The translations under genes and the position numbers were made by a program. Under the pieces are notes generated by a model that worked only from the letters and a program-made list of their open reading frames with translations, was not told the origin of the DNA and searched no databases. A stretch of 64,000 bases of DNA. Source: Brachionus plicatilis (taxonomy: Eukaryota; Rotifera; Eurotatoria; Ploima; Brachionidae). The number at the start of each line of letters is the position of its first letter. The first letter of the stretch is position 1. The stretch is taken from contig QEOQ01000697.1 in the NCBI GenBank assembly GCA_010279815.1, forward strand, positions 170,813 to 234,812, given 5' to 3'. Positions 1 through 13,700 of this stretch are shown here, piece after piece.

Positions 1-130
1 TAAAACACCGTTTAGTCTTCTCCCGACCGCTTTGGTCAAATTTACATATCCAACAACAGTATTTTTCCTCTTTTTTTTTTCCTCTCAAATGATCAACAAT
101 AAAAATAAATGTCGTTCGTAAATTTCCAAA

Positions 131-2011
131 CTAGACCAGAGTTTCCAGAACCGACTTGACCTGTTTGCAACTTGCCAAGCTCTGACTGCTCATTGGCACG
201 GCTTGTTTGTGCTGCGACACGTATTGTCTTGGCTGCTGCTGCTGCTGAAAGGAATACTGCTGCTGGCCCATCTGGTAACCAAACTGACTATTGGAGACTG
301 ACTTTTGGCCACTGAAGTACAAATTGTTAATAGGCAGCGAACTTGGCGAGGTGGTCGCGTTGATTATTTGGGCTGACGACGAAGCGGATGAGCTCGACGA
401 TGTGGTGGTAGTCACGGCCGTCTCGGAGCTCATCGAGCTGATGCCCGAGTCGGTCTCGCCCAACTGGTCATTGGTGTTGATTAGCAAATTTTTGTTGTTC
501 ATGTCCATGGACGGCGACGACTTCAACTTGGCCGTCGCCTGAGACTTTTGCATGTTGGGTGAAGTTTGCTGAACAGGTGCAGTTAGATTTGCATAGGACA
601 AGGACTTGTGCGCGGCACTAAGCTGACAGAGATTGGCAGAAGACCTTGAGGCGGCGGTGCTCGTCAATTTGGTCAAAGTGGCGGCCGTGTGCAGGTCGCC
701 GTCCACATTGATGCGCTCCAAATCTTCGTGCAGCTCTGTGGCAGGGTCGACGGGCGTCTTGGCCTCTTGGCCATAGTCCGTGTAGACCTCTTGGACGTAG
801 AGCTGTTCCAGCAGCTGATTGAGCTCTTGTTCTTTGAGCATCAAATTTTGTTCACTCTGTCTCATCTTGTGGTCGAGATCGTGCAATTGTTTGCACTGGA
901 TGCGGGTCTGCTCGCGGCTATTGTTCACCTCTTTTCTCAGCTCGACCACTTCGGGACACTCGTTCGACACCATGCTCTGGTTGAGTATGGAGCCGAACTG
1001 GTTCTGGTTGTTCAGCTCTCGCTGCAGGTCCAGCTCACAATTGTTCAGTACTTGCTTTTGGCTCTGGATGGCCTCGTCCAACTTGAACAATTGACAGCAC
1101 TTGTAAGTAAAGTCCTCCACTTCGTTGATGTTGTGAGTGCACATTTCGGGAAAGTGGCAATAGATGTCGTTGAGCTCGACCAGGTTTGAGCCGGCGCTCG
1201 AGTTGCCCAGCGAATTGTAGCTTTCGTACACAACCTTGGTCTTTTTTTCGGACTCGCGCAAAAGCTCGTCCAACAGCGAAAATTTGTCCTTTTGCTTTTT
1301 GAGTCTGTTCTCTCGTTCGATGATTGTGTTGAACAAAATAGTGCGATGAGTGTCCGCACTGGTCTCAGCTGGCTTCAAAGTGGCACAAGTGCCTTTGCCA
1401 TTGGGCAGCTTGACGTCGACCAGACGGTAGCTGACTTGTCCAAGGGCCGACACCGAGTTGGAGTGCACCATGACGTTTCTGTTCAAGTTCGAGTTCGAGT
1501 TGACTCCTATTTTTTTGAGCAGTTTGTGCGCCAGACTGTTGTGGCTGGGCTGCACAGGCGTCTCACTCGGCCCATCGCTGATTTGCTCGCGCTGCAATAT
1601 CTTGAGCATCAGGCTGTTGCTGGTGGCTATCTGTGACCATTTGGACAAGTGTTTGTACACTTTGGAATCGCCGTCGAGGACGCGCTGCGAAGAGAGCACA
1701 AACTCGGCTTCGGGCGACTCAGCGGACGGCTCGTACTGGTACTCGGTGAGCGCGTACTGCGAGCCTATTTGTTCGATTGTGGCGGACGAGTCCGTGTGAG
1801 CCGAGTCCGAGACCAGTTGGCATTGTTTGAGTATGGCGTAAATGAGATCGTTGATGGTGGTCTTTTTGGAAATTCCGGTCACCCACTTTTTGCGGTCGGC
1901 CACCCATATCGGAATTTCGGCCGAGCCTATTGACGGAGCCAGGTTGGGCGCTGCCGATGACTGCTGGCAAAGAGGGTGCTGAACGGCTGTGCCAATGCCG
2001 GATTTTGTCAT
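131..2011 (-). CDS. N-terminal-class RASSF protein (RASSF9/10-like)
   Basis: The reading frame gives 626 residues from an ATG in a good context (AAAATGACA) to a TAG, with no intron. Residues about 33-145 look like the N-terminal Ras-association (RA, ubiquitin-like) domain: IPIWVADRKKWVTGIS near the start and LMLKILQRE at the end, as in the RASSF7-10 group. Residues about 230-270 and 305-420 are rich in charged heptads (for example LRKEVNNSREQT, MRQSEQNLMLKEQELNQL) and should form coiled coils. The C-terminal 150 residues are low-complexity Ser/Thr followed by a Gln-rich tract encoded by CTG/CAG repeats. Family members are cytoplasmic or junctional scaffolds linked to Ras-like GTPases, polarity and Hippo-type signalling. 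This is inferred from family and not shown here. GC is far above the surrounding DNA, as expected for a real exon. RASSF9 versus RASSF10 cannot be decided by eye. Confidence 0.85.
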   Translation of the reverse strand: MTKSGIGTAVQHPLCQQSSAAPNLAPSIGSAEIPIWVADRKKWVTGISKKTTINDLIYAILKQCQLVSDSAHTDSSATIEQIGSQYALTEYQYEPSAESPEAEFVLSSQRVLDGDSKVYKHLSKWSQIATSNSLMLKILQREQISDGPSETPVQPSHNSLAHKLLKKIGVNSNSNLNRNVMVHSNSVSALGQVSYRLVDVKLPNGKGTCATLKPAETSADTHRTILFNTIIERENRLKKQKDKFSLLDELLRESEKKTKVVYESYNSLGNSSAGSNLVELNDIYCHFPEMCTHNINEVEDFTYKCCQLFKLDEAIQSQKQVLNNCELDLQRELNNQNQFGSILNQSMVSNECPEVVELRKEVNNSREQTRIQCKQLHDLDHKMRQSEQNLMLKEQELNQLLEQLYVQEVYTDYGQEAKTPVDPATELHEDLERINVDGDLHTAATLTKLTSTAASRSSANLCQLSAAHKSLSYANLTAPVQQTSPNMQKSQATAKLKSSPSMDMNNKNLLINTNDQLGETDSGISSMSSETAVTTTTSSSSSASSSAQIINATTSPSSLPINNLYFSGQKSVSNSQFGYQMGQQQYSFQQQQQPRQYVSQHKQAVPMSSQSLASCKQVKSVLETLV

Positions 2012-2708
2012 TTTGGAAAAAAAATTTTTTTTTTTTTGTTTCTAAATTTTTAAAGTTAAGTGTCTAGACTGTTAAGAAAATTAGTTTGCCTTGATACAAA
2101 AAGTAAAGGCTAATTTTAAATTTAATTTTTAAATTAGGTCTGCTATTTTGTGAGTAATTAAATTTTTTAATTGTTGTTGGCTTAGTGGCCCTCTCTCCGT
2201 CTCTCAGTGGTGGCTTCAACTTCGACTTGAGACCGATTTTATTTGATGGATTCTTCCAAATTTGTGATTTTTGCTCAGATTTCCATTTGAAAAAATTAGC
2301 GCATGCAAATTTCAAATTTTTTGCTCTTTCTTTTCAAAACAAGAGCGCTTGACACATACACACACACACACTTACATTCTATTCTAAGTACATACACTCG
2401 AGGATTATTCATTTAATTTGTTTAAAAATAATTAAAATTGAGCCACCGATACCAGTCTTGATTGGCAAAATGATTTATTATGTGCCAGCTTTGTTCCAAG
2501 CTGTCATAATCCTTTTCCTAAATCTAATTAATAATTTAGTATGGTTTGAAAACAACAAAATAATGTCGCCATACTTTCCTATTTACCTATGTACTATAAA
2601 TTATTCACGGTCATAATTTTTAACGTAAAAAAAGTGTTTTTATAAAAAAGTGCTTTGTTCAAAGGCTATAAAAAGTTCATCTATTGAATTTGAATGTGAC
2701 ACATGTGC

Positions 2709-3578
2709 AAGTATTCACGAATTATGCATTTTAAAGGTCTATTTAATTTTAAGCCATTTTTTCCCTTTTTTTTTTTACAAAATTGTGAATTTAACAAAAA
2801 ATAATACGAAATTAAAGTTATGTTCTTATTTATTAAACTTATTTACTTATTAAATATTTTTGTTTTTTTTAATTAATGAATTTTAAAAAAAAATTAGTAA
2901 AGATTTTGATTTTGATTCATAGAGTAACAGGCATTAAAGTTCTAGAGGATAGATTTAGGAAACTAAATGGAAATTATTCAAATGCTTCGATTCAGAATAA
3001 AAATGCATTAATAAATGATTTAATGAGCGAGAATAAACTTTTTTAAAAGAGGTAGAATCAAAAACTTAAATTCGATTCTATTTTAAAAATGTTGCAGTAA
3101 AAGGAAAAAATACCTAAAAGAAAATTTGCTTACATTTTGTATAATTCTTTCACTTTTTTTATTTTGGTTTTTGTAAATATTCCCTTTTTTCTTTTCTTTT
3201 TCTTTTTCTTTCTTATTTAAAAAAAAAAAAACATAAAAAAGCATTTTTTTTAAATTACCAACGTATATAATAATATATATATATATATTTTTTTGCCTGG
3301 ACAGTTTTCTTAAGCTTGGCAAAGGAGCGAAAGCTCGAGCCATTATTTATATATTTATTTAAATAAAGACGTTTATCGTCATACAAACGTATTCACAAAT
3401 TATGCATTTTAAAGGTCTATTTTATTTTAAGCCATTTTTTTTACAAAATTGTGAATTTAACAAAAAATAATACGAAATTAAAATTACGTTCTTATTTCTT
3501 AAACTTGACAAATTATTATATATTTTTGTTTTGTTAATTAATGAATTTAAAAAAAAATTAGTTAAGATTTTCATTGCT
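2709..3578. repeat. Pair of ~190-bp direct repeats, 475 bp apart
   Basis: The segments at about 2709-2912 and 3388-3578 align over nearly their whole length (shared words include TTATGCATTTTAAAGGTCTA and AATTGTGAATTTAACAAAAA) with scattered substitutions and small gaps. They are in the same orientation. This could be a local duplication or a small element with terminal direct repeats. The ends lack TG...CA, which argues against a classic LTR. Confidence 0.6.
3290..3360 (-). repeat. Possible retroelement 3' end with hairpin and A/T tail
   Basis: The patch contains GGAGCGAAAGCTC, a 4-bp-loop hairpin followed by an (ATTT)-rich run. A related hairpin with an (AAAT)n run (GGAGCTTTAGCTC) occurs at 23464 and again, inverted, at 24112. 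The recurrence suggests the 3' tail of a dispersed short element. Nothing coding is attached. Confidence 0.25.
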
Positions 3579-6500
3579 TAAATAATGTGATATTTTACTA
3601 TTTTTTTTACTCTTTTATTTTTATTTACCTTCAAAATGGTTTTAATTCAATTAAAAGAATTAAAAAAATTTTTGTGAGTGTGTGCATTTTTATAAAAAAA
3701 GCTTTTAAAATTTTTCAATTTAGTACCGATATTTTTTTGATCTATATTTCACAAATTAAATTAAATATACTTTCTATCTTATATTTTTATTTTTTGCTCA
3801 ATTTTAAATAAATTGTCAAAAAAATTCAATAATTTCAAACCTTAAAAAATGACTTTTTAAAGACCTTGCTTAAACTAGAAAATTAATAGAACTAACCAAC
3901 TAATGACTAGTTATAAAAATAAGTTATCGTATAGCTTGTCAATTTGGTGACCAAATTACACTCTTTTAATATTCAGATCGACCGAAATAATTTTCATCAT
4001 TAAATTTTAGCAAATGAAAAATGTGGATGTTCATAGGAAATGATCTCTTAACACAGATATCAGAAAAAATTTTTTTTCTAACAATGAAATTCAATAGTGA
4101 TTTTATATTTTCTTCTTGTATTTAAAAAATTTTCAATATCAAAAAAAAATTAAAGAATAGTAATCTTTAAATTAAATTTCTATAAAAATCCGTTTGTGAT
4201 TGTTTAATAATTTCACTTGGATTACTTCATCGAATCCTAAGCTTTGCTTATTAGAATTTTCAAACGCGGAAATTTTAAAAATAGAAGATTTACACCTTTA
4301 TTGAACGGAAAAGTAAAATAAATTAAATTAAAAATTCTGATTTAAAAAATAATTTTTAACTTCGCATCCAAATCCGTAGTTCCATTTTCTAGTCTGTAAT
4401 TTAATTCTTATATTTTTGCCTTTTGAAATGAAATTTTTTGGGATTTTTTATTAACTGGTAGAATAAATTTTGATTTACAAAAGTCCTATTTTTCCAATCC
4501 GTAGTACCAAACCCGACCTTTTCTGAAATAAAATTTACTTAATAAACTGGAAATTGAATTTTACTAATACAATTTAAATAGTTAATTGAATAAAGAAAAT
4601 TCTCTTTTGATCATCGATTAGGTACATTCCAAATCTTGGCGCACTAAATCTTTAAGTAAAAACTGGTGGTGTATTAAATGGTAGAAAAAAATTCATAGAA
4701 GAAAAATTTCATAGAATCTTCAAAACCAAACTGATAACAAAATGAAAGAAAATAAGCGAATTTTAAATTGAATAATTAAATTTTCTATGAAGAAATAATT
4801 ATTATTTTTTTTTTCCAATTAAATGATCGTCTCACGTAAAGACTATAAAAAAAATAGACACCAAAGCATTCTTAATTATATTTTTCCAAATAAATAAATT
4901 TTCAAACAATTGAACTAATATAACCGTTTTCAAAAACAAAACATAAAAAAAACTAAATGAAAAATCTGAATTTTTAGAAAAAAAAATTCTACTCTTTAGC
5001 ACTTCTAGATAATTTTATAGTGACTGCATTAGAAAATTTATTTTTTATTCATTTATGTTTATTAATAATTTTATCTTTAATCAAAATTTATTTCTTTCAT
5101 CTAAAATTCGACTTGTGCTACTCAGAGGTTTAAATCCAAATTGAAAAAAAACCTAATAGCTTTGTCTTGAATTTTATTCGGGCACTGACATTTTAAAATA
5201 GAAAAAAATGCTTAAATTAGAACATTAATTATGAGTTAAATATCCGAATGCCTGGAGAAATTAGTACCCTGTTGTTTCATTAGCAGAGACTTAAATATTT
5301 GTTATGCAATGGCATTGATTTCGAATATTGAAAAATTGATTGCATAATGTTGATAGCAATTCATCTTGAAAAAAATCAAATTCAGACAATCGGAAATTGA
5401 GTCTAAATTAAAATAAATTTTTGATTTTAAATTAATCAAAAATAGTTCAATTGATAAAAAATCATAGTTGATTTAAGTTAGAAGAAAAGACGCTATTAAA
5501 ACAAATAAATGATAAAAAAAATTTCAAAATGGCAATGAACTTGAAGAAAATTATGAGAATTTTTTTTTTTAATTTTTATTTTCTAGCAAAAATTAAATTG
5601 AGTAAAAATTTCATTTATAACCTAAAGAAAATAAAATATATTATTTCAATTTATGTTTTTTATTATTATTTCAATTTGTTTTGCAAAATTAATTGATATT
5701 GATTTTTGTGTTTCCTTTAACAAGTCATATCTGCTTAAATTAAAAATTAAAAAATTAAATGCAAAATTTAAATATCGCTCTTTAAATTCAAACAAAAAAT
5801 TGTTATCAAAATTGAATTTTTCTAAAATAATAAAAAATCTTTATCATTACTGATTAATTTTGTAGAAAAAATATAACTAAAGGTACAGTAAAGAAACATA
5901 CTCAACAATTTATTCCAAAGGTTTCTTCAATAAAAAAATACTTGAAGTAAACATTAAATTCTTTGATTGATACAGAGCAAATAAATGCTTATCGGAATCC
6001 TTAGGAACATGAATTTATTAAAACAATCAAAAACACTGGATTGATCATTAAGCGATCGATTTTAGCTCCAAGTAACGCTATACACGTAACTTTTAATTAA
6101 TTTGTGGGCCTTAAAAAAATAAACCAAGGAAATAACTCGAACAAAATCAATCCGAGGTTTATTTTATAATAAAAATCGTAAATTATTATGAATAAGTTTC
6201 AACTAATTTTTACCACGACCAAATGTGCTTCTATTTAGTATTTAAACAACAAAAATAATCAAAATAAATTTTTTTTTAATTTCATTCTATTTAATTTACC
6301 TTTTTTCTCTATTTTGCCTCTTAAAATTTGCTTCTTAGGCTTTATTTTTATGTAAGGAATCGTTAAAAGAAAAATAAACTTAAATTTTAGCAACACGATT
6401 TTTTACATTTTGTTATTTTAGTTCACAAATTGCTTTAAATTTTCTGATCAAGAGAACTTTACTCAAATGTCGACATCTTAAAAAATATCATTTGAAATTT

Positions 6501-7514
6501 TGCTACAACTTTCTAAGCCTAGACTTGATCAAATTAGATTGCTATTAAGTATTTTTTGGGGAGCTGAAATTTTCAATTTAATAAAATATTAGCTCGCGTG
6601 ATCTTAGAGTTAATTTAAAAAAAAATTATATTGATCAAATTAATTACATGATATTTTTAATTCTTGGCTTTGATTAAATTGAATGATTTTAGAGAGCCAA
6701 ATTGTCTGTTTATAATTAAATTCTGACTTGATATTTTGGCCTCAATTTAGCCTCTAAAAAATTCCTCTAGTTGGCTACTAAATGAAAAAACAAGAACTAT
6801 GCTTTTATACACAAACTTAAAATAATGATAATTACCAAGATTACACCCCACTTAAAATGTCATGTGTCTATAACTCACCGTAAATAAGCGATAAATTTTC
6901 CGATTGACTTTTCATTTTTGAACAAGAACAATTTTCAAAATTCATCTGTCAACCTAACAATTTTAGAATTTCTTCTCAACTTAAAAAGAAAAAAAATATC
7001 TTGAACAAATGCTGAGTATTTCTTAAATTCAGAAATCTTCAATTTTTTTCTAAATCCGAAAGTCACAAAACCTTCTGGTCTAAATGACTTGGGCTATCAC
7101 TGACAAAACGCTCTCGAATAGCTTAAATTTTAATTTCTAAATAAATTTTTTCAGACAAAAAAATATGGCTAAATAGAAAAAAAATAATCCTTGATTTTTC
7201 AATTAAATTTTCTCCACTTTAACTAAATAATTGAGTCTAAAAAATTTTAGAAAAAAAAATGACTGTAAAATTTTTATTTCCACCTCAAGTTAATTTTTCA
7301 AAAATTTTGACACATGAAAATTCTGCTCATTGTTTTTTCTAAATTAAAAGTGACTATCATTTTTTTTTGACATCGATTCAGAGATACGCATGGTTAGTTG
7401 ATTCATGTCAAAGATGCTTCAAAGAAATAATCGATTTCATGCTAAATATCATGAACAATGATGAGCATACGTAGAATCGATCTCTAAGACATTTGAAAGA
7501 TATTTGAAAAAAAT

Positions 7515-7763
7515 TTATTTTTTTAATTTGGTTCGCATTCTATCGAGTTTAGGTCGAATTCTTTCAAATCCGTCGAGAAATTCTCGATTTATATATTGAT
7601 TAATTAATGTAATGGCAAGCCACACTGTGCCTAACAAGCTATTAAGTAGAATAAATACAAAATTTGTAAATATATATACTAATTTTTGTTTATAAACAAT
7701 AATCGAGAATACAAATAAAATAAGTAAATAGTGGCCAAGAAGGAAAATAGATACTTTGGCCAA
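7515..7763 (-). other. 82-codon open frame with two hydrophobic segments, no ATG start
   Basis: This is a conspicuous open frame for such AT-rich DNA. It has two hydrophobic stretches (HYLLILFVFSIIVY; FVFILLNSLLGTVWLAITL) and a basic tail (RPKLDRMRTKLKK). Only TTG begins it and there is an in-frame stop just upstream, so as it stands it could be an internal exon or chance. I do not recognise it. Confidence 0.15.
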
Positions 7764-10700
7764 TGATGATAATTATTTGCTTGAATTGATTGAAGTCTTA
7801 GAAAGAAAGGCGTTTGTGGTATTTGGTTTGAGATATGGGTCGCTTTTGAACGAACTTGAACGAAGTCTAATCGATTTCAATGTTTGCAAATAATTATTTC
7901 TTAATTGAGTGAATAAGCTTTTTGACTTGGAAAATTTGTTGCTCTAGGTGACCACAAAGAGTCTTGGACAGTCGAAAACTTTAATTAAGAGTTTAGAATT
8001 TTTCAAATAGACAAAGCTAAGTTTGTTAGACATAAACCTTATGCGATTTAAATTTTCCTAACGATTGACCATTATTTTTGTTGGCTAACATGTTTAGGCT
8101 AAGAAATAATTCTATTTAAATAGGGTTTAACTTGAAATTTTAATTTAGTCGTGTTGTTTTAAGTCTTTTCTTTTTGGAGAAAAATTTTCCCTCATTACCA
8201 TTTTTCAAAATTTAAAATAAAAGAAAAAAATCTTAATCGGACTGAATTTAATTAAAAATTCGGTTAATATACCTTGCCGGTGTCTTAGCTTTTGGCCAAT
8301 TCCAGTCACTCTAAAACAACTCAAATCTAACTGTAAAATTCAGAGTCATATTTTATCCACTTGATATTTTTTTATCGATCGCCTCCCGATTTAACACCAC
8401 TATACACTCACTGTTAGATCTACTAAATTCAGCACCATCATAAATTTAAGAACTTCATTTTAATATCGCCAGACTATGTTAAAGCAAATAAATCAAAATT
8501 AAACAAATTCAATTTATTTTCTCAATTTTTTTTAAATTTATTTACAAAATCTTAGAAAAATAATAAATGAAATTCATTTTTTTAGTGAAGCAAGCACCTT
8601 GACACTTGAGCTTTATCTGCTTTTAGCTATAAAAAAATGACACGAAAATTTTCTGATTTTTTTCATATGAAATGAGAATTTAACAAAAAAATTTATATTT
8701 TTGCTAAAGAAAAAGACATAAATTTTTTAAGAAAAAAAGCTTCTTTTTTTGTTGAAACTAAAATAAAATGAGCGAAAGTGATGATGGTGAAATCTAATCA
8801 ATTGAATCAATTCTTCAGATCTAAGAAAAATCATTAGAGAATACGGCTAAAATAATTTTTTTTTCTAAAATTAAAAGTTTTTGTTCAATTTTCTCATTAT
8901 AAAAACTAGTTATATTTTTTAAATTTTTAATGATTTTTTTGTCGGGATCTATTTTTTTGTGTCGTTTTAAATAAATTTAAATTTTTTCTCTATCTTACTG
9001 TCTATTTTTATCAATTCAATGCTACAAAAATTAATGTTAATATAGATCTTTTCTGGTCCATAAACGAGTTTATAACAGAGATGTTCAGTACGCCTTGTTT
9101 TTTGTAAAAAAAGTGAACGAATCTCCGTCCCTCGGATCCCTCTGGCTACGCTACCGAAATAAATTGCTTAAATTTTGAAATAGCTGATCTAAACTGATTT
9201 TTAATTAAAGAAGTCTGACTCGAAAAAAAATTAGTTAATATGAGAAATATTCTTAAAATTGTCAATCCCAATTTTAATAAAAAAATTTTGATGACAAAGG
9301 GCCAAATGAGAAAATGGTCCTATGTTGATTGTATTATTTTTTTACCGAAAATTTATCAAATACAAAAAGTTCACTGGAGCTAACTGTTAATATTCCCAAT
9401 AAACTTTTAGAAACAAAATGACCCGAAAAAAATTTTGATATAAAATATCAAATGACAATATAACTTAATAGCTTGGCTAAAATTAGATCGTTGAATACGA
9501 TCATGGTAATAATTCTATTCGATTTAATGAATTGAAAATAAAAAAAAAACAATCATAAAAACAAATTTTATTACCTAAGTCATTAAAATAAAATTTCAAT
9601 TAGCTTGGCTATTCATTTGATGTTAAAGCTCATCTTGTAATGTAATTCTCGCATCTGAGTGATTGATTGCTCTCTGGATTATTACTACTTAACTTAATTT
9701 AACTTGATATTCAATTCATCTGTGTTTACACAAGGCAGCCAAACACCCTCTAAATTTTCTATTACAAGGTAATCGAATAAAACTATTTTTAGTAATTTTT
9801 AATAAATGATCTTTATGCTGCTTTAAATTATTTTGCTTTTCAATACAAAATATATATTTTAATAAAATTATTACAAAAGTGTATTTTTAATCCAATTTGG
9901 TTAACCCTGTTCGACTCAAAGCAAAACATTTTAAAACAAACTAAAAGCTTACATCGGCTTAGTAATAAATCTTATAATTTTAAAGATAGCTTTTTTTTGT
10001 ACCATAAAGCGAGAAATTTCCTTAATCTCATCTATCTAAAAGTACGATTGAGAATAAATTTTTCGACCCTTTGTCAAGTGTTTTTACTAAGCAAAAAGTG
10101 AACTTTTTTGGTAAAATGTTATGACATAATACAAATCCTTTGCCATACGAGTTCAAATTTGTCAGTTTGAACTAATAATTCAAAATTTTATCTAAAAAAT
10201 TATGAAAAATTTAAGCTAATTCATTATATTTAAAAAAAAAAGTTTTAATTGGATTCTCTGGTTTCAAGAGATAAAAATATGAAAATATGTAATTAAAGTT
10301 TAAGTTAGAAAGCTTTTTTGTTAGTTCTGCGTAAACCAGGATTCCATATTTAAGCAATTAAAAATTCATGATAAACAAGAAAAAAATATCATTTGAATTT
10401 AGAATCCAAATGTTTTTAATAAAACGTTTATTCGGATATTTACCTACACCAATTCATGTTTTTATGTAAACGCATTTTTTAAAGATTCAAAGACAAATCC
10501 ACGTTTTCATGGACACAAAAGATTAAATTTTTATTTCAATCCAAATTTTAAAAATATATTTATGACCTTAAATATTTTTGTTTTTGTTTTGATTAAAAAA
10601 GTGTCACATCTTTCATCATCTGAAATTAATCAGGGTATTTAGCCAAAGGTCAAAATTGATAAATAGAATATTTATTTATTTATTTTGAAGCTTGGAAATT

Positions 10701-13700
10701 TTGCTATTTTTGACTATCGCTTAGAACTTGTGAACCAATTTCTTAATTCTCATATTCGCTAAATTCTTTTACTTTGCTTCAAAAACTTTAGATAATTTAA
10801 AAATTAACTAACCATGAGAAATTTACAATTTTTTTTCTAAAAATACATGTTTGATTGAATATCTCTTTGGAAAATCTAAAATCATGTCCTGAGTCCTGAT
10901 CTGCGGCGGCTTTTTAAATCAACCTATTTGAATAAAAAAATTTTTTTAATTTTTTTTAGCCCTACGTGCCAAAATTATAATTAAACTAAATAATTTCAGC
11001 TCCCAAATATATAGCTTGACAAATACTTCAATAAATTTAGGACCTTTTTGTTGTTTTCTTGTATATTTTTCTATTTTTTAAATTTAATTTGCTAGCGTAC
11101 TAGAAAATCGTGTTTTAGCAAAATTCATAACATGAAGATATTTTGCACGTTTTCATCAAAATCATTTAAAAAATACCTTGATAATCTTTTTTTGCTAAAT
11201 TGAAAAATGTTACGTTTTTAAAATTGTTTTTAAAAATTAAACAAAAAATACTCTCAAATCTTGATTATCTTGACTTGTTTTTGAATTTTGAATTAATTAT
11301 GATTTTTCAACTCAAGTGGAAATTTAATTTAAGTTAACTTTATGCCAAAAAAATGAATTAAAAAAATCGTTTTTAGATAAATAATCACAAAAATATAATA
11401 ATTTAAAATCAAACATTGGCATAGAAGAAGTAAATTGTTTTAAATATAATGAAAGGCTTTTATCTATCAGATCTTAAACTATTAAAAACAAATATTTTTA
11501 ACTAGGCAAAAATAAACAAAAAACGCTTACTATATTAGATTATTAAGCTTAGATTTCGATAAAAAAAACGATCAAATTATCTGTCAAAATCAAATTCGAA
11601 GTAATGAAAAATCTAAATAATTTGATAATTTTGTTTATGCTGCGAATCGTTTATTTAAACTGACAATTGATTAGCCTGAGCAAATCCAGAATGACCAACT
11701 TAGATCGATTTTCGCATTTTCATATCATGATTTAGATTTTTGAATATAACTTCGAAGAACAAATAAAACTCGAGAGGTTTTTATTTGAATAAACAAATGG
11801 CAGAATATCTAAAAATTAAAACAATTTTAAAATAATAAAACATTGCATGCAAGTTCAATAGAGACTTGAAATTAGTCATAAATCAACTCTAACAATCGAA
11901 ATCAGATTATCCTCAACAACTCTAACTTGTTTGCCAATACTTAGTGAAACAATTTTTCAGATATTTGGATATTAGGCACCATTTGTTTAAATTTATTCAA
12001 AAACAATCGATTAATTTGGCAAACTGATAGCTTCCTTGAGCTATGTACTTTTAAAATTCTGGCTTCAATTTCAATACTTACCAGCAAATATTAATTGAGG
12101 AACAAACAATCGTTATCTACGATATTTTGATTACAAATTAATATTTATTTAAACCTTATCAATTTATAAATAAAAATTAAACAGCTTAAATTACACATTT
12201 ATCTCAAGGCTTAATTATACCTTTCCAGTCAAATATTAATCTGTTCATAAAGTTTTCAAGATAGCAATTCATTAAGTTTTTCAAATAAAAATTCCAATTC
12301 TTTGAAAAAAAAAATTAAAACAAATAAATTCTATTATTCCATTTAAGTTCCAGCTGGCTAGCTTTAGCTTCTAGAACTAAATATCGACTAAAAAGCTTGA
12401 GAAAAAGGCGAACAAAAATTTGAATCCTTAAAAATTTTTATCAAGAATTTTTTTTAATCCAATAAATCAAGATAAATGCACTTAAGTAAATGTTAAGAAC
12501 ATTTAACCTTAAAGAACTCGAGATAAATTTTATTATCTTTTCTAGGTTAAATCGGTTCTTTGATGTAAAGAAAACTACAAAGCTCTTTCAAATGCTATTT
12601 GTTTCGATGGAAAATAAATCACGACTGGAGTTTTTCTTATTAAAAACTTAAAGTTAAGATGTTAATTAATGAACTGAGTCAAAGTTCTCTAAAAAATACC
12701 AGAAGCAGCGCCCGCCTCAAATTTAGTTCTAATGTTTTTCCTCAATCTTTTTGTCATTCTAGAACAAACATAATCTGATTGAAAAAAATGCCTATTTTTG
12801 TTTTCGGACCTAATTATTTGGTACAGTTTTGTTAATTTTTATTTAACTAGTCATTTAAGAATTTAATGCGCCACTGAAAAAAAATTTTAAATTCTGCTTT
12901 TTTAGAGCTTCTTTTAGTTTTTATAATACTTCATCTTAATTAAATTTTGATTGTTATTTTTCTAGTTTTTTTGAGGTTACTAATACTCTTAAACACATAA
13001 AGTATCCAGTGTATCGTATTTAGCCAGATCGAGTTTAAAAGTAGCCACAGACTCTAAATTTAAATTTGAATGCTTGAAAACTGAAAAATAAAGTTGTGAT
13101 TCGATTATTGATCAAGGCTTATTTTTTGATCATAAATCAAAAAATCAAAATTTTGATTTACAAAAAATATTGTTATCTCGTGTTTTTAATGATACTATTT
13201 TTATTCAAAAATTTTCTTTTTTAACGCAAAATTAAGTGGAAAATAATTGCACCAAATTTCGAAAAAATAAATTCTCTCAATTAAATCAAAAATTGTGTTT
13301 TTTTTTTAATTAAAAAAAAATAGCAAATTTAATGGTAAATTGATAAATAAAATTGATTTAATAAAAATAATTTTTTAAAATGTCATTAAATCGAAATCAA
13401 CTATTTGCTAATATTTTTTGTATCCTTTTTGGATTTAAGGGAGCTATCAATATAGAGCTAATGCTTGATTAATTGTTTGTACCACAATTTTTTTCTTAAA
13501 ATAAAAGTAAATATAAATTAATTAAATTGCACGATTTAACAAGGTCATTAGAAAGTATGAAACAAAAAAACCGGAAAAAAATTTCGAAACTCTTTTAGGG
13601 AAATAATCGATATTTAAGATATTAAGTTCTATCAAGAAGTCTGAATTGAATTTATTTATCTGAAACTTAAGTAATCGATAAGAAATAATTAATTTTGACT

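Noticed and set aside
291..1970. Several plus-strand and alternative minus frames across the RASSF gene
   Set aside because: They are shadows of the 626-residue frame: leucine/valine-rich antisense text with no domain.
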